Shown piece by piece: positions 36,815 to 49,194 of a DNA stretch of 64,000 nucleotides. Source of the DNA: Ilyomonas sp963790435 (GTDB lineage Bacteria > Bacteroidota > Bacteroidia > Chitinophagales > Chitinophagaceae); assembly GCA_963790435.1 (NCBI GenBank), contig CAWBOI010000006.1:541025-605024 (forward strand). Reading direction: 5' to 3'. Positions within the stretch are counted from its first letter, which is position 1, and each line of letters starts with the position of its first letter. The notes under the pieces are model-generated. The model made no database searches, had not been told where the DNA came from, and saw only the letters and a list, made by a program, of their open reading frames with translations. Both the position numbers and the translations under genes were made by a program.

Positions 36815-38795
36815 ATGATGATAAAGTTTCTTTTCAGATTTACGGGTTTTCTTTTTTTACTTTCCCTATTATCAGTTCAAGGAATTGCACAAGATAAAAA
36901 AGTTGACCTTTTATCGCCTGAGGGCCACATAAAATTATCCATTAGTCTGGATGACAAAATATATTACACCGTATCAAATGACAATAAAGATTTGCTTACC
37001 AAAAATCACGTAACCCTTACACTAAGGGATGCGGTTCTTGGCGAAAACCCACAGCTTATTTCCACAAAAAAGAGAAAAGGTGATGAAATGATAACACCTT
37101 ACATCAGTTTGAAATTTTCAACTGTAAAAAGTGTTTACAACGATTTGCTATTAAATTTTAGAGGTGATTATGCAGTTGAGTTTCGTGCCTTTAATGATGG
37201 TATTGCGTACCGTTTCATTACAAATAAAAAGAGCGATGTAGAGGTAATGAATGAAGATTTCGCCATTAACTTTCCTGAAGACGATACGCTGAACCTGCAA
37301 CAAGTAAACAGTTTTAAAACCGCATATGAAGAGCCTTACACGCACATTGCCTCTGCAAACTGGAAACCAGATGATAAAATGTCAACATTGCCTATTTTAA
37401 TCAGTACTAAAAGCGGCTCTAAAGTTTTAATCAGTGAATCTGACGTGATTGATTATCCATGTATGTTTTTGAAAGGCACTGGCGACAATGGTGCTCAGGC
37501 TGTCTTTCCTAAAGTGCCGATCGAGTTTGGTCCCGATGGTGACCGCAGTCTTAAAATATTACAACAAGCCGATTATATTGCCAAAACAAAAGGAAACAGA
37601 GCCTTTCCATGGCGCTATTTTGTGATTGTAAAAGATGACAAACAGCTAATGGAAAATACAATGACGTTAAGGCTGGCACCGAAAACTGAAATTGCTGATC
37701 CGTCGTGGATTAAGCCAGGCCAGGCAAGCTGGGAATGGTGGAATGGAGCTACACCTTACGGTCCCGATGTAAATTTTGTATCGGGCTTTAATACAGACAC
37801 CTACAAATATTTTATTGATTTTGCATCCAAATATGGAATTGCGTTACATTGTAATGGATGAAGGCTGGGCGAAGAGCACCACGGACCCTTTTACGCCAAA
37901 TCCAAATGTTGATGTGCATGAAATCATCCGGTATGGAAAAGAAAAGAACGTAGGAGTGGTATTGTGGTTAACATGGCTGACTGTGCACAATCACATGGAT
38001 TTATTCAAAACGTTTAATGACTGGGGAGTGAAAGGTGTAAAAATTGACTTTATGGATCGCAGTGACCAATGGATGGTAAATTACTATGAAGCGGTAGCCA
38101 AAGAAGCGGCAAAATACCAGTTGTTTGTTGATTTTCATGGCGCGTTTAAACCGGCAGGATTAGAATACAAATATCCCAACCTGATTTCATACGAAGGCGT
38201 ACGAGGCATGGAACAAATGGGCGGTTGCACACCGGATAACAGCCTTTATTTTCCTTTCATGAGAAATGCAGTTGGACCGATGGATTATACACCCGGTGCT
38301 ATGTTCAGTGCACAGCCTGAAGCTTATTGCTCCCAGCGTCCCAATTCTGCAAGCATTGGAACACGGGCTTATCAAATGGCTTTGTTTGTTGTTTTTGAAA
38401 GCGGCATACAGATGCTTGCTGATAACCCCACGCTTTATTACCGCAATCCCGATTGTACTGAATTTATTACCAGTGTGCCGACTACCTGGGACGAAACTAA
38501 GGCGCTATCAGCAATCGCTGGTGAAGTGGCTGTTGTTGCCAAACGTAAAAATGAAGCGTGGTTTATTGGCGGTATTACCAATGGTAAAGAGAATACACGG
38601 GAAGTTGCTCTGAACTTTGACTTTCTGCCGAAGGGAAAGAATTACACCATGACCTATTTTGAAGATGGTATCAACGCTGGCAGGCAAGCGATGGATTATA
38701 GGAAAAAAACAAAGCAGGTGAAATGGGGCGATACCCTAACCATTACAATGGTTCGTAATGGTGGCTGGGCTGCACACATAGAACCTGTTCGATAA
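36815..38795 (+). pseudogene. GH97 alpha-glycosidase, one frameshift
   Basis: GH97 (SusB-like) enzymes cut alpha-glucosidic or alpha-galactosidic links. A signal peptide precedes the GH97 N-domain (GHIKLSISLDDKIYYTVS, FRAFNDGIAYRF, WRYFVIVKDDKQL, ASWEWWNGA). The barrel breaks between DFASKYGIA and the following YIVMDEGW, which is in another frame; one extra base near 37838-37846 accounts for this. The rest (GVKIDFMDRSDQ, FHGAFKPAGLEY, ISYEGVRGMEQ, and the C-domain) is intact. The Asp in KIDF suggests the retaining type, by analogy with characterised GH97 enzymes. 1981 bases is 3n+1. Second gene after GH43, 33 bases apart. Confidence 0.83.
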
Positions 38796-39223
38796 AAGTT
38801 ATAAGGCAAGGGCAAGATCACTGAAGCAAAGCATTACAATTTGTACTTACGAAGTAATTTATACTGGTTTCACAATTTAATATAGACTTTCCATTTTTAC
38901 ACAAAAACAAACATTTGGTTTTGCACTATTCTTCATAAACTATCTATTTTAATTTTTGAGTGATAATTAAGCAATCCATACCTGGTATTTCTATATCGGG
39001 TATTATTTATCTGTTACTGTAAGTAGTTCTTTTTGGTTTTAGCAGAAATTGCCGTCTTATCAAAGCCGCACTATAGTATGAAAATTTTGCGAACAGGTAT
39101 TAAAAAAGAACACGTTTTGGTAATAACAATCAATCTCTTTTTACAAGCCTTTGGTTTATACTATGGCTTTTGGTTTTGCCAAAAAAATAAGAAGTTTGAT
39201 CAGCTTGTAATTTTATGAACTGC
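38796..39223. other. 428-base convergent intergenic region
   Basis: This lies between the end of GH97 (plus) and the end of the haloperoxidase gene (minus). It is AT-rich, with several TTTGGTTTTGC-like stretches on both strands. No gene or clear terminator was recognised; a short plus-strand frame (39033-39218) lacks coding character. Confidence 0.5.
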
Positions 39224-40538
39224 TTACTTCTTTTCCATTTTTTTTACTACCCATTCGCCCACTTCTTTCCCCTGCGCAACTCCCTGTTCAATGGCATCCA
39301 TAAAATGAATTCCACCATAAAAGCGGGAGATGGCTGCTTCATCAGCCGCTTGCATAAACGAATTGAAGTGTCTTATTGGTAAACCATATCGTACTTCCGT
39401 AGTATCGGTAAAAGGAATATTGCTGCCAACATAATGAGAAAGTATAACGGCTGAAGTAGCAGAAATGCAGGAATGTCCGCTCAGGTATTCGGGAAAGGGC
39501 GGCGTTTGCAACAGCGGCTTCCAATGCACATCCATTAACTGGCGGATAGCTGTTTCGGGGCGAATGCGGTTGCTGCGGTATTTTTCATCCCAGCAAGCCA
39601 TAAAGCTATCCATCAGCCCCATAGCTACAATTGTATGGATAAACATTGCTTCTTCAAACGACTTTTTGGTTTGCCCGCATACAATATTGGTAATTCCCAG
39701 CCAATGTGCTCCCGGCGAAATCTTTTTCAATCCTATCATGAGATGTCCTTCATCTTGAACAGCAAAAGGGTTGCAGTCCCAAAACGCTGCAATATTCCGG
39801 TGGTCATCAGACAAGCTATCTCCATCCTGCCGGTAGTTGGCATACATCAATTTATAAAAAGCACTGTTTTTAGCTTTCGAAAAAGGCGTCGGCGGCAGTA
39901 CACGAAACTGGCTGGCTGAATCCAGCAAGAAGGGGCGTACTCTGTTAAAGTAAGGTTCAATAGCAGCTATGTAGGCAGGCGGTGTAGGATACCAGCAACC
40001 TTCTTTATTAATGGGAGTATAGCGCGGCAGGTTACTGATTTTATTGTAGCCGTCTGCTTTTGCATATTGCAGAATAGCTTTGCTGATTGCCTGTGCATAT
40101 TTCAAAGATTGCTCAACCGTTTCGTTACTACAGCCTTTGTTTTTGCACGAATTTATAAAGCTGTCTTCATAATTATTGAGTAAGTTTCCCGAGGGCTGCA
40201 TTTTTTTGGCTGTTTCAATCATTGCCAGAACAGCGGCTATTTGAGCGGAATATCCATGAATAGAATCTGGCTTTGTGATTTTAGGGTAATCGCGAACAAT
40301 GCCATGCATAGATTGATAAGCTGAATTATTTTCTGCCACTACTTCGTAGCCGGCGAGACATGCATAACTAAAAAATCTTGCTGCCAATGGCGGGTTGGTG
40401 ATGTCATGAATCATCAGCTCCGTCATTTGGTTGATGACTTTGCCTATTTCAACATTTGTTAAGTTGTGGGGCTTTTCTTTGCTGGCAACTGCAAGTTAGT
40501 AAGAGCAGTACCATCACACTAATTAGAATTTTTTTCAT
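39224..40538 (-). pseudogene. Vanadium-dependent haloperoxidase / PAP2-like lipoprotein, frameshift near the N-terminus
   Basis: The long open part shows the haloperoxidase/PAP2 active-site motifs PEYLSGHSCISATSA and AISRFYGGIHFMDA, with the vanadate/phosphate-binding Arg, His and Ser. Directly upstream, in another frame, is a clean lipoprotein signal (MKKILISV..LLLLTCSC, then QQRK). The correct continuation NLTNVEIGKVINQMTE is one base out of phase, so a single indel lies between about 40466 and 40480, next to GGGG and CTTTT runs. 1315 bases is 3n+1. Related proteins are often last in susCD-VCBS operons; their true reaction (haloperoxidase or phosphatase) is unknown. Confidence 0.78.
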
Positions 40539-40630
40539 GAGAACGTAAATAAATACGGCAAAAACAAATTAGTGCGAAAACACTAATACACGTAGATTAT
40601 ATTTTAAAAGTGAATTGAATATACAACCGT

Positions 40631-43600
40631 TTACTGTTTTTGAGCCTTCGCCATTGTACTTTTATTATTTTCTATTTTGTACTGATAAGCTTTTACCGGA
40701 GCCCCGTTGATGCCAAACAACAAAGTGTTATGAATAGTAAGTACACTTCTTACATCGCCCCATAGGTTAAACCCCGATTGCCATTGCGGAACATATTCAA
40801 AACTACCTTTGCCATTGCCTTTTAATAAAACACCATAGTTGGCATCGTATTTACCAAAGCGCAACCTTGCCTTATTAATGTTGCCGCAAAGCAGCAAATC
40901 TTCTATTCCATCCTTGTTATAATCAAGCGGTGTGATGGTAAACACGGGCGATTCCTGAGCTTCTATGGGCAACGGTTTACTCTTGAATTTTCCATTGATT
41001 CCCATTTCAAAATAGGAAGTGCTTAAACAGTTCGCTGTTAAATGACCGGCATCTTTTAAATCGTCTTTATCGAATATATCGGTTACTGTTTGATCGGCAT
41101 AATCAGCATAATTGGTATATTTAGTGCGCATGCTACTCATCTGATCCAACAGTTCATCTCTTGTTACGTAAGGGTAGCTTTTCCCCTGAATGTAAAAACA
41201 AAGTATCGGGTCTATAGAGCCGTTATTATCAAAGTCTTTGTAATACATTTCAGCGGGTTCTTTATCGCTCACTTTGCATTGCGTATTTAAACCCAGGTTT
41301 CCGATTACCAAATCAGGCTTGCCATCGCCATTCATATCCTGTACCAGCAGCTTATTCCACCAGCCGGAGTAGGGTTTGTCAAAATAAGCGTCTGTTTTAT
41401 TTTCCAGTTTGCCATTTGCGTTGATAAAAACAGATACCGGCATCCATTCTCCAACCACCACCAAATCCTGTTTGTTATCTCCATTCAAATCAATCCATGC
41501 TGCATCGGTAATCATACCTGCATTTTGAAGGGTAGGAGCTATTGTTTTGATCTCATTTGTAAAATGACCTTTGCCATCGTTAATCAATAAAAAGCTTTGT
41601 GGTGTTTGCGGATAATTGCCCGGAATCACGCGACTGCCAACAAACACATCAGGATGGCCGTCGCCATTCACATCCGCTACACGCACACAACTTTTGCTGG
41701 TAAGCATCTTGGGTAATGCATCTTTGGTTTTGCTGAAATTTCCCTTGCCATCATTCAGGTACAAACGGTCTTGCAGCAAGGCATCTTCAGGCTCAAAATT
41801 GTGGTAGCCACCGCTTGCAACATACAAATCAGGAAAGCCATCTCCATTGGCATCAAAAAAAGCAGCATCGGCGTCTGCACTCATTTTGTCCTCCTCCAAA
41901 GCGGGTTGCGCAATAAGAGTGAATGCACCACCTTTTTGTTGTATAAAAATTGCGCCTGCTGTGCCTGGCTCACCGCCTACAAAGATATCTTCCAGTCCAT
42001 CGCCGTTTACATCGCCTTTTATCATGCACGGGCCGGAAAAAGATACGGGATTAATCATTAATGGCTGGCGTTTAAAATCGTTGATATTGTTGGCTGTTTC
42101 CTGAAGCGAAATAGGTGATTTTGTTTCGGCAAAAAAAGTATTTGTTAATAAATTGTAATGATAAGGTGCGGTAGCGTTTTTCTCTTCTAAAGTAATCAGT
42201 TGATTTGTTTTTACCTCTTTTATTATTTGCTCCTTGCCGCTTAGCCACACAATACGTAAAGAATCAATCAGTGCATTATTTCCCATTCCAAAATGCAGGA
42301 TAGGCGATACGGAAGATTGATAGCCGCGGGCAGGCATTTGTTCTTCATATTGCTCTGTGCCATTTGCATAAACAAAGACTTTCGCGCCTATGCCCTGCGT
42401 GTTTTTGTCTCCTCCTTTTAAGGCAATCTGCAAATAATTATGAGCATTTTTGGGAGCCGTATTATGATAAATAAAAGCCGGTTTGTTGATGTTGTTAATA
42501 ATCAAATCAAGCGCACCATCATTGTCTAAATCGGCATAAGCCGCGCCATTGCTGTTGGATGGCTGGTTGAATCCCCAATCGTTACTCACATTGCTAAAAC
42601 TGAGATTGCCATTGTTTTTGAAAAGATAATTGACAACATTGCTTGCCGGCATTTTTTGCACAAGGTCCAATACATTTTGCCTGCGAATATTGCCATTGTT
42701 GTTTTGGATATAATCATTCATGTATTTTAAAAAATCCAGGTTGGTATAATCACGCGTATAACCATTGGTTACGAGCAAATCTTTCCATCCATCATTATCA
42801 TAATCCGCAAACAGCGCAGCCCAGCTCCAATCTGTGTTTGATATACCGGCTAACTGCCCCACTTCGCTAAATGTGCCGTTGCCGTTGTTTACCTGGAGCA
42901 TATTGCGCATGTACTGATAATAAAATCCGCTTTGCAACATGAGGTCGTATTTCTCATAATTATCCGGTGCCATCAGCATCTTTTGGCGATGATTGTCTTC
43001 CGGCAGCATATCCAAAGAAAAAATATCAGGCAACCCATCATTGTTGATATCAGCCACATCGTTGCCCATCCCAAAATGGGTGGTATGGCCTAAGGCTGTT
43101 TTTTTTACATCGGTAAAGGTTCCGTTTTTATTATTGATATACAGGTAATCAGGAACGGTATAATCATCACAAATGTAAATATCCGGCCATCCATCGTTAT
43201 TCAAATCGGCAATACCGGCACTTAATCCATACGTTAAAGCAGAACTGCTGATGCCTGATGTTGATGTGACATTTTTAAATACATTTTTATCGTTTCTGTA
43301 TAACTTTATACCAATATTAGGATCAAGTTGTTTAAGTTGATTGGAAGTGCTTACAGAATCGAGCACCGGCAATGAATTTGGGTTGTGATTGAGTAGCAAC
43401 ATATCCAAATCACCGTCTCTATCGTAATCAAAAAAATATGCCTGTGTGCTGAATGAAGAATCGGCAAGACCGTACTTACTTGCTTCATCCTGAAAAGAAG
43501 GAATACCGTTTTTGTTATTGCCCTGGTTAATGAACAGTTGATTCACTCTTTTGTCTGGCCGCAGTTTCCCTGAATAGCAAACATAAATATCCAGTAAGCC

Positions 43601-44017
43601 ATCCCCATTTACATCTGCCATAGTTACCCCGGTTTTCCATGGGCCGGGTCTGCCGGCAACACCAGCCTCGTCTGTAATATCTTCAAACTTCATGTTACCT
43701 TTATTCAGGTACAATTTATTATCAACTGTATTGCCTGAGAAATAGATATCAGGCAATCCATCACCATTTACATCACCCACAGCTACACCACCGCCGTTGT
43801 AAAAATATTCATACATCAGCACATTCATGTTCAGGTCTTCTTTTATTTCATTGTTGAAAGTGATACCCGTTTGATCAGCAGATAGCAATTCAAACACAGG
43901 GCTTTCTTTTTTAGAACTATTGCTGTTATCACTATTTGTAGTGCAACCGGATAGAAAATTGATAGCCAAAAAAGTGAGCAAAAACAAATCTCGGGAGAAT
44001 CGAAGACAGCGTTGCAA
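40631..44017 (-). CDS. VCBS/FG-GAP repeat lipoprotein with ASPIC/UnbV domain
   Basis: A 1128-residue surface or periplasmic protein. Lipoprotein signal (LAINFLSGCTT), then many calcium-binding FG-GAP repeats of the form DVNGDGLPDIYFSG, DINNDGLPDIFSLDML and DLDNDGALDLIINN, predicted to build beta propellers. An ASPIC/UnbV domain lies at about residues 515-620 (LQIALKGG..., RGYQSSVSPILHFGMGNN, LRIVWLSGKEQ). A second series of repeats covers the C-terminal half (MIKGDVNGDGLEDIFVGGEPG). The reading frame is intact over 3.4 kb. It follows susD by 102 bases. A role in binding glycans or in recognition at the cell surface is inferred only. Confidence 0.86.
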   Translation of the reverse strand: MQRCLRFSRDLFLLTFLAINFLSGCTTNSDNSNSSKKESPVFELLSADQTGITFNNEIKEDLNMNVLMYEYFYNGGGVAVGDVNGDGLPDIYFSGNTVDNKLYLNKGNMKFEDITDEAGVAGRPGPWKTGVTMADVNGDGLLDIYVCYSGKLRPDKRVNQLFINQGNNKNGIPSFQDEASKYGLADSSFSTQAYFFDYDRDGDLDMLLLNHNPNSLPVLDSVSTSNQLKQLDPNIGIKLYRNDKNVFKNVTSTSGISSSALTYGLSAGIADLNNDGWPDIYICDDYTVPDYLYINNKNGTFTDVKKTALGHTTHFGMGNDVADINNDGLPDIFSLDMLPEDNHRQKMLMAPDNYEKYDLMLQSGFYYQYMRNMLQVNNGNGTFSEVGQLAGISNTDWSWAALFADYDNDGWKDLLVTNGYTRDYTNLDFLKYMNDYIQNNNGNIRRQNVLDLVQKMPASNVVNYLFKNNGNLSFSNVSNDWGFNQPSNSNGAAYADLDNDGALDLIINNINKPAFIYHNTAPKNAHNYLQIALKGGDKNTQGIGAKVFVYANGTEQYEEQMPARGYQSSVSPILHFGMGNNALIDSLRIVWLSGKEQIIKEVKTNQLITLEEKNATAPYHYNLLTNTFFAETKSPISLQETANNINDFKRQPLMINPVSFSGPCMIKGDVNGDGLEDIFVGGEPGTAGAIFIQQKGGAFTLIAQPALEEDKMSADADAAFFDANGDGFPDLYVASGGYHNFEPEDALLQDRLYLNDGKGNFSKTKDALPKMLTSKSCVRVADVNGDGHPDVFVGSRVIPGNYPQTPQSFLLINDGKGHFTNEIKTIAPTLQNAGMITDAAWIDLNGDNKQDLVVVGEWMPVSVFINANGKLENKTDAYFDKPYSGWWNKLLVQDMNGDGKPDLVIGNLGLNTQCKVSDKEPAEMYYKDFDNNGSIDPILCFYIQGKSYPYVTRDELLDQMSSMRTKYTNYADYADQTVTDIFDKDDLKDAGHLTANCLSTSYFEMGINGKFKSKPLPIEAQESPVFTITPLDYNKDGIEDLLLCGNINKARLRFGKYDANYGVLLKGNGKGSFEYVPQWQSGFNLWGDVRSVLTIHNTLLFGINGAPVKAYQYKIENNKSTMAKAQKQ

Positions 44018-44119
44018 GAGAAAATAATTAGAATGGAAAGATATATAAACTTAAAATCAATGCCGGTAGCTACCGGCATTGATTTTAAAAATTAGTGCAA
44101 AAACAAAGATTACACAACT

Positions 44120-46007
44120 CTATTGATAGCCTGGATTTTGAATGAGCTTACTGTTCCTGTTTATTTCATCTCTGCTGATAGGTCTGAAATACATTTTATC
44201 AATCCAGGTTCTGTTTTCCAGCGAATTGTCTATGAAAGTTACATATTTATAAGTGTAGATACTTTCATCATGACGGTAAGGCACTGGTGCTGTTTGGCCT
44301 GGTTTCAGTAAACCGGTTACATTGATGAATTCCAGCTTTCGTCCTAATGTTTGATCTGCTATCATCCATCTTCTTGCGTCATGATACCTTTGTTCTTCAA
44401 ATGCCATTTCTACTCTTCTTTCGTTCCGGTATTCCTGCCTTAAAGCGTCGCCGCCCATCGTAATAGCAGGCATACCCGCACGGAACCTGATTTTGTTTAT
44501 CCACGTTGTTGCTACATCTTCCTGTCCTAATTCAATAGAGGCTTCTACATAATTAAGCACGGCTTCGGTATAGCGGAAGAAGGGATAAGGTATGTATTGG
44601 CGTGTGTTGTTATCTACCACATTTGGATCGGGATCAATAAATTTACGCATGTAATAACCAGACCAGGAAGCATTCCAGTTCTCAACAACACTCTGTCTTG
44701 TATCTAAACCTGCTAACAAACTGCCCCCAGGAGCCGTTTCGTACGATCCTGACTGAATTTGGTTTACAGGATCGGGATTACTGGTGATTTTATTACGCGG
44801 CTTCCAGCCTGCGCCGTCATACAATATGGTTGCATACAAGCGGGGATCTCTGTTTTTGTAAGGTGCGGCTGCTTCAGTTGGATTTGTCCAGTCAAACTTA
44901 GTTCCGTCCATCATTTCATAATCATCCACCAACTCCTGAATAGGTACATTGCCAGCCCAGTTGTGATAACCGTTCGGTCCGTTATCCAAACCTACAGAAG
45001 TGCCATCTCCACCAGGACCTCCTGTATATAGATCAGCCGAGAACTGCCGCATGAAAAGCAATTCGCTGGAGGCGGCGGCATCTACGCCGGGTGCTTTACT
45101 GGCACCTCCCATAGCCATAGAAACATAAGCCTGCGTACCTGCTGCCGATGATAGGGGTGCAGATAGGTTTAGCATGTAGCCGCTTCCTAAATCCAATACT
45201 GCTTTTGCTGCTGCCTGTGCTGCCACCCATCTTGCATTGCGATCACCGCTTACATAACCCAGCAACTCAGGATTTGTAAATGCGCCTATGGTAGCAGACT
45301 TTACTTTAGCCGTTGGAATGTCGTGCAAGTCAGAAGCCGCATAAAGTAAGACTCTTGATTTTAAGGCTAGTGCAGATAATTGAGTAGCTCTGCCGGAGGC
45401 GAGTGTTCTGCCAGCGAGCAATAAGGCTGCGCTATCGCAATCGTTAACTATGAACTTTACACACTCTTCATAAGTATTTCGCGTTACAGAGTAATCCTGA
45501 TTTAAACCATAAGAATGGCTAATCAAAGGCACGCCTCCGTAGTAACGAAGTAACTGCTGGTAATAGTAACCTCTTAAAAAGTGGGCTTCTCCCTGAAGTC
45601 TTTTGTTTAAAGCTGTATCGCTAAAAGTAGCTGTTCTTTAAATTTTCCAAAGCAAGATTACAGGGGCGGATGTAGTTGTACATATTGCCCCATTCGTAAG
45701 TATTGTCAACCCATCCGAGATTAGACGGCGACAAAGTACCTTCATTGATAGTATTTATTCCTCTGCCAGGGTGTACAAAAACTGCTTCATCACTTAAAGA
45801 AGCCAATTGTTGCTCATCCCATCCGCCGTTGCCTAAACCATTGTAAATGTTGGTTACAAAAGCTTCAGATAGACCACCATCTGTCCATGTTACGGCAGAG
45901 GAAATAGATGTTAACGGAGTTGTGTTTAGAAAATCCTTTTTACAAGAACCCATCAAAAACAAAAAGAGGGCAAAAGCAAATAGTTTATTGATTGTTATCT
46001 TTTTCAT
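44120..46007 (-). pseudogene. susD: SusD/RagB-family lipoprotein, one frameshift
   Basis: SusD proteins are surface glycan-binding lipoproteins that cap the SusC porin. The 5' part encodes the lipoprotein signal MKKITINKLF..LMGSCKKDFL and the SusD N-domain (AVTWTDGGLSEAFVTNIYNGLG, IRPCNLALENLKNSYF), then stops. One base out of phase the sequence continues SDTALNKRLQGEAHFLRGYYYQQL (cited in pieces), the conserved SusD stretch, and runs to a normal end with RFRAGMP, YRNERRVEMAFEEQRYHDARRW. The break is an extra base in the A-run 45623-45626. Total 1888 bases, 3n+1, about 628 residues when repaired. Nine bases after susC. Confidence 0.88.
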
Positions 46008-46016
46008 TGTTCATTT

Positions 46017-49000
46017 TTAAAATGTTACTCTAACACCGGCATTTAAAATTCTTGACTGAGGATAATAATGACCATCGCCCGCTGTTGATTCCGGATCATA
46101 TATTTTCATCTTATCCCAGGTTGCAAGATTGAGCGCATTTACATAAACACGCAATCCATGAATGCCAGCCCTTTCACCAAGTTTTTCAGGCATGTTATAT
46201 CCAAGTTCTATGTTCTTCAAACGCAGATAATCACTGCTTCTTAAATAATATGTATTGTTGCCTGTATAATAAGTATTGCCTCTGTTTGCAATACGGGGAT
46301 CAACGCTGCTTGGGTGATCAATTGTCCATTGGTGATCATAACTGTACTGAAGATAGTTGCCGATATCGCCCGATTCTGTTCCAATGTAAAGCAAGCCACC
46401 GGTTGCACCCTGGAAGAGAATAGACAAATCAAAAGCTTTGTAAGCGAAATTAAAATTCACGCCACCCGTAAATGTAGGCTCATTGGTTTTATCCAATCTT
46501 ATGCGGTCGTCACCATTTATTTTCCCGTCATGATTGATGTCTTTGAACTTCATATCCCCTGGTTTAAGTGCAGGAGTAACTCCAGAATAATCAATTTTAT
46601 TTTTATCAATTTCTGCCTGGTCTTTAAAAACACCATCATATTCATAAGGAAGAAATGCGCCGCCACCGCCGCTGCTGAACGGATGCCCTGTTGCCAATTG
46701 CCATTTCGGTGCTCCGGGTGGTTCATCCTGAAATAAGATTTTGTTTTTTGCATAGCCACCGTTTACATTCACTGAAAATCTGAAATCCCGTGCACCAGTA
46801 GTATAACCTACGGAGAAATCGTAACCTTTGTTTTCAGATTTACCAATGTTCGTAGGAGGCAACAGGTTGGCTATACCAGATGTTTGAGGCGTAGAACCAG
46901 ACTTTTGCCATAGAATGTGGTCGCGTTTGTTATAGAAATAATCAAACTCAAAATTGATACTGTTTTTTAGCAAGCTGCCTTCGATACCAATATCAGCTAT
47001 TCTTAGCAACTTCCCATGTAAAATCCGGATTGGGTACAACATGTTCATATAAAGTTTTGAAAGCTGAGTGGTTGATGGTATAGCTATCTAAATCCGTAAG
47101 TTGACAGAAACTGGTATTCTTTCAAGCGCATTGTTGTAATACACCTGGTCGTTTCCTAATTTGCCATAAGAAGCGCGGAGTTTTAAAGAGTTAATGAATT
47201 TGATATTGTTCTTAAAAAATCCTTCTTCAGAAATGCGCCATCCGGCAAGAATACCTGGGAAAAATCCAAACTGATGTCCTTTCGGAAACAAGTAGGAACC
47301 ATCATCACGCCACAAAAATTCGGCAAGGTATTTTTCTTTGTAATTATAAGCCACTCTTCCAAAGTAGCTTAATCTTGCACGGTTATAACCCGCGCCGCCA
47401 ACTTGTTGGCCCAGCGTACCACCGGCAAACAACTGGGATAGAGCAGGAGAAATAAAATTTGTACGATAGGCATTAAAGTCGTCTTCTTTATCTGTTTCTT
47501 TTGTTACCGCAGCCATTAAAGCAATGGTATGAGGTCCAATTTTTTGGTCGTAATTAATAAAACCAGAGGTTAGGATATTCAAATAATTTGCGTCTGCCTG
47601 CGATAGCTGCGGACTTGTAAAAGTAGAACGCAGATTCCTGGTAAGAACAGGCGTTTTACCATCAGCTTCATAAGTGCTGTGATCCCAGAAATAGAGATAC
47701 CATGGCGTTTGCCAATCTTTGGTACGCTGAATTTCTTTATCAACGGTAGCTGTTCCGGTTACTTTCAATCCTTCTACACCCGGTATCAGAAACTCAACTC
47801 TTCCGTTTACCTGAAAGTAATCTCTTTTATCATCAGCAAAACCTGTTTGACTGGTGGTAATTACAATCGGATTTTGTCCGTTTTCAATATCCGGCCCGGG
47901 TAATCCATTTGGCCATACCTCAGGATCGGTAGGTCGTCCGCGTTGCAACATTCTGAATATGGAGCCGGCACTTTCGAGTAGGAAAATGGCGATACTCTTC
48001 ACGGGCTACTAAGTCTATGCTTGTTCTGATGTACTTATTTACATTCGCATCTAAGTTAATGCGCATGTCATATTGCTTATAACCAGTAGCAGAATTTTTA
48101 TAATAACCATCCTGGTTTTCATAGCCCAAAGAGGCGAGATACTTTACATTGTCAGAACCACCACGCAACTGTAAAGAATGTTGTTCCTGAGGCGACCATG
48201 TTTTCAAAGTTGTCTTAAACCAGTCGGTATTTGGATGACCCCATGGATCTTTGCCATTCTTATATAGCTCCACATCGGCCGGCTGAAAAGGTGCACGCAC
48301 AACGTTGCCGCCTTGAGTGGTATAACTTCCGGTCGCATTAAAAGCAGCTTCAGCAGCCGCCCATTCTGCAGGAGGCACACCATCAAATATCGTGGTCTCA
48401 TTATTCATCTGGGTGTATTCCACAGCGTTTGCCATTTTAGGAACGCGGGTTGGCTGTGCCCAGCCATGATTGAAGTTATAAGACAGTTGCGGCTTGCCGG
48501 ACTTGCCACGTTTGGTGGTTACCAGGATAACACCGTTAGCCGCTCTTGCTCCGTAGATAGCCGAAGAAGCATCTTTTAATACAGACATGCTTTCTATATC
48601 TGCCGGGTTAAGGCGCTCCAAACCACCAGCTACATCAGGCACCCCATCTACTACAACGAGAGCCGATGTGTTACCGAAGGTGTTGGTACCGCGTATGCGT
48701 ATATTGGAGCCATCATAACCAGGCTCGCCGGACGATTGCACAGCACTAATGCCGGGCAAACGACCTACCAGCGAATTTGACAAATTTACAGTTGGTGTTT
48801 TTTCAAGTTCCGAACCTTTTACGGTAGATACAGCGCCTGTTACCGTTACTTTTCTCTGGGCTCCATAACCTACTACAATTACTTCATTCAGTTTGTTGGC
48901 TTCTCCGGCTTTAAGTGTAACATTAATAGTAGATTGATTTCCTACAGCTACTTCCTGCGATTGGAAGCCGATGGCTGAGAATTGTAGCACCGATGCGCTA

Positions 49001-49194
49001 TTAGGAACTTTGATTAAAAAATCCCCGTTTTCGTCAGTTGTCGTTCCATTATGCGTATCCTTTATAAGGACAGTAATGTGAGGAACGGGTTCTGCTTTTT
49101 CGTTAGTTACCCTTCCTCTAACAGTAACCGACTGCGCAAAAAGTGTAGAAGTAAGAAAAAGCGATACGAATAGCAGTACAAAAATATTCTTCAT
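46017..49194 (-). pseudogene. susC: SusC/RagA-family TonB-dependent transporter, three frameshifts
   Basis: A TonB-dependent outer-membrane importer of oligosaccharides. Signal peptide, a carboxypeptidase-regulatory-like domain (residues about 25-100: VRGRVTNEKAEPVPHITVLI), the plug (NEVIVVGYGAQRK, SGEPGYDGSNIRIRG, GANGVILVTTKRG-type) and barrel follow, ending NAGVRVTF. Three indels interrupt it: an extra base near 47976 (after YRHFPT), a missing base near 47100 (after PVSVNL) and an extra base near 46996 (after WEVAKNS). Reading across them restores a continuous SusC of about 1058 residues, the usual length. The net shift is +1, matching a total of 3178 bases. First gene of the operon with susD. 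Confidence 0.9.

Noticed and set aside
39033..39218. A 61-codon plus-strand frame in the 39 kb intergenic region
   Set aside because: The composition follows AT-rich spacer DNA, and no ribosome site or family is seen.
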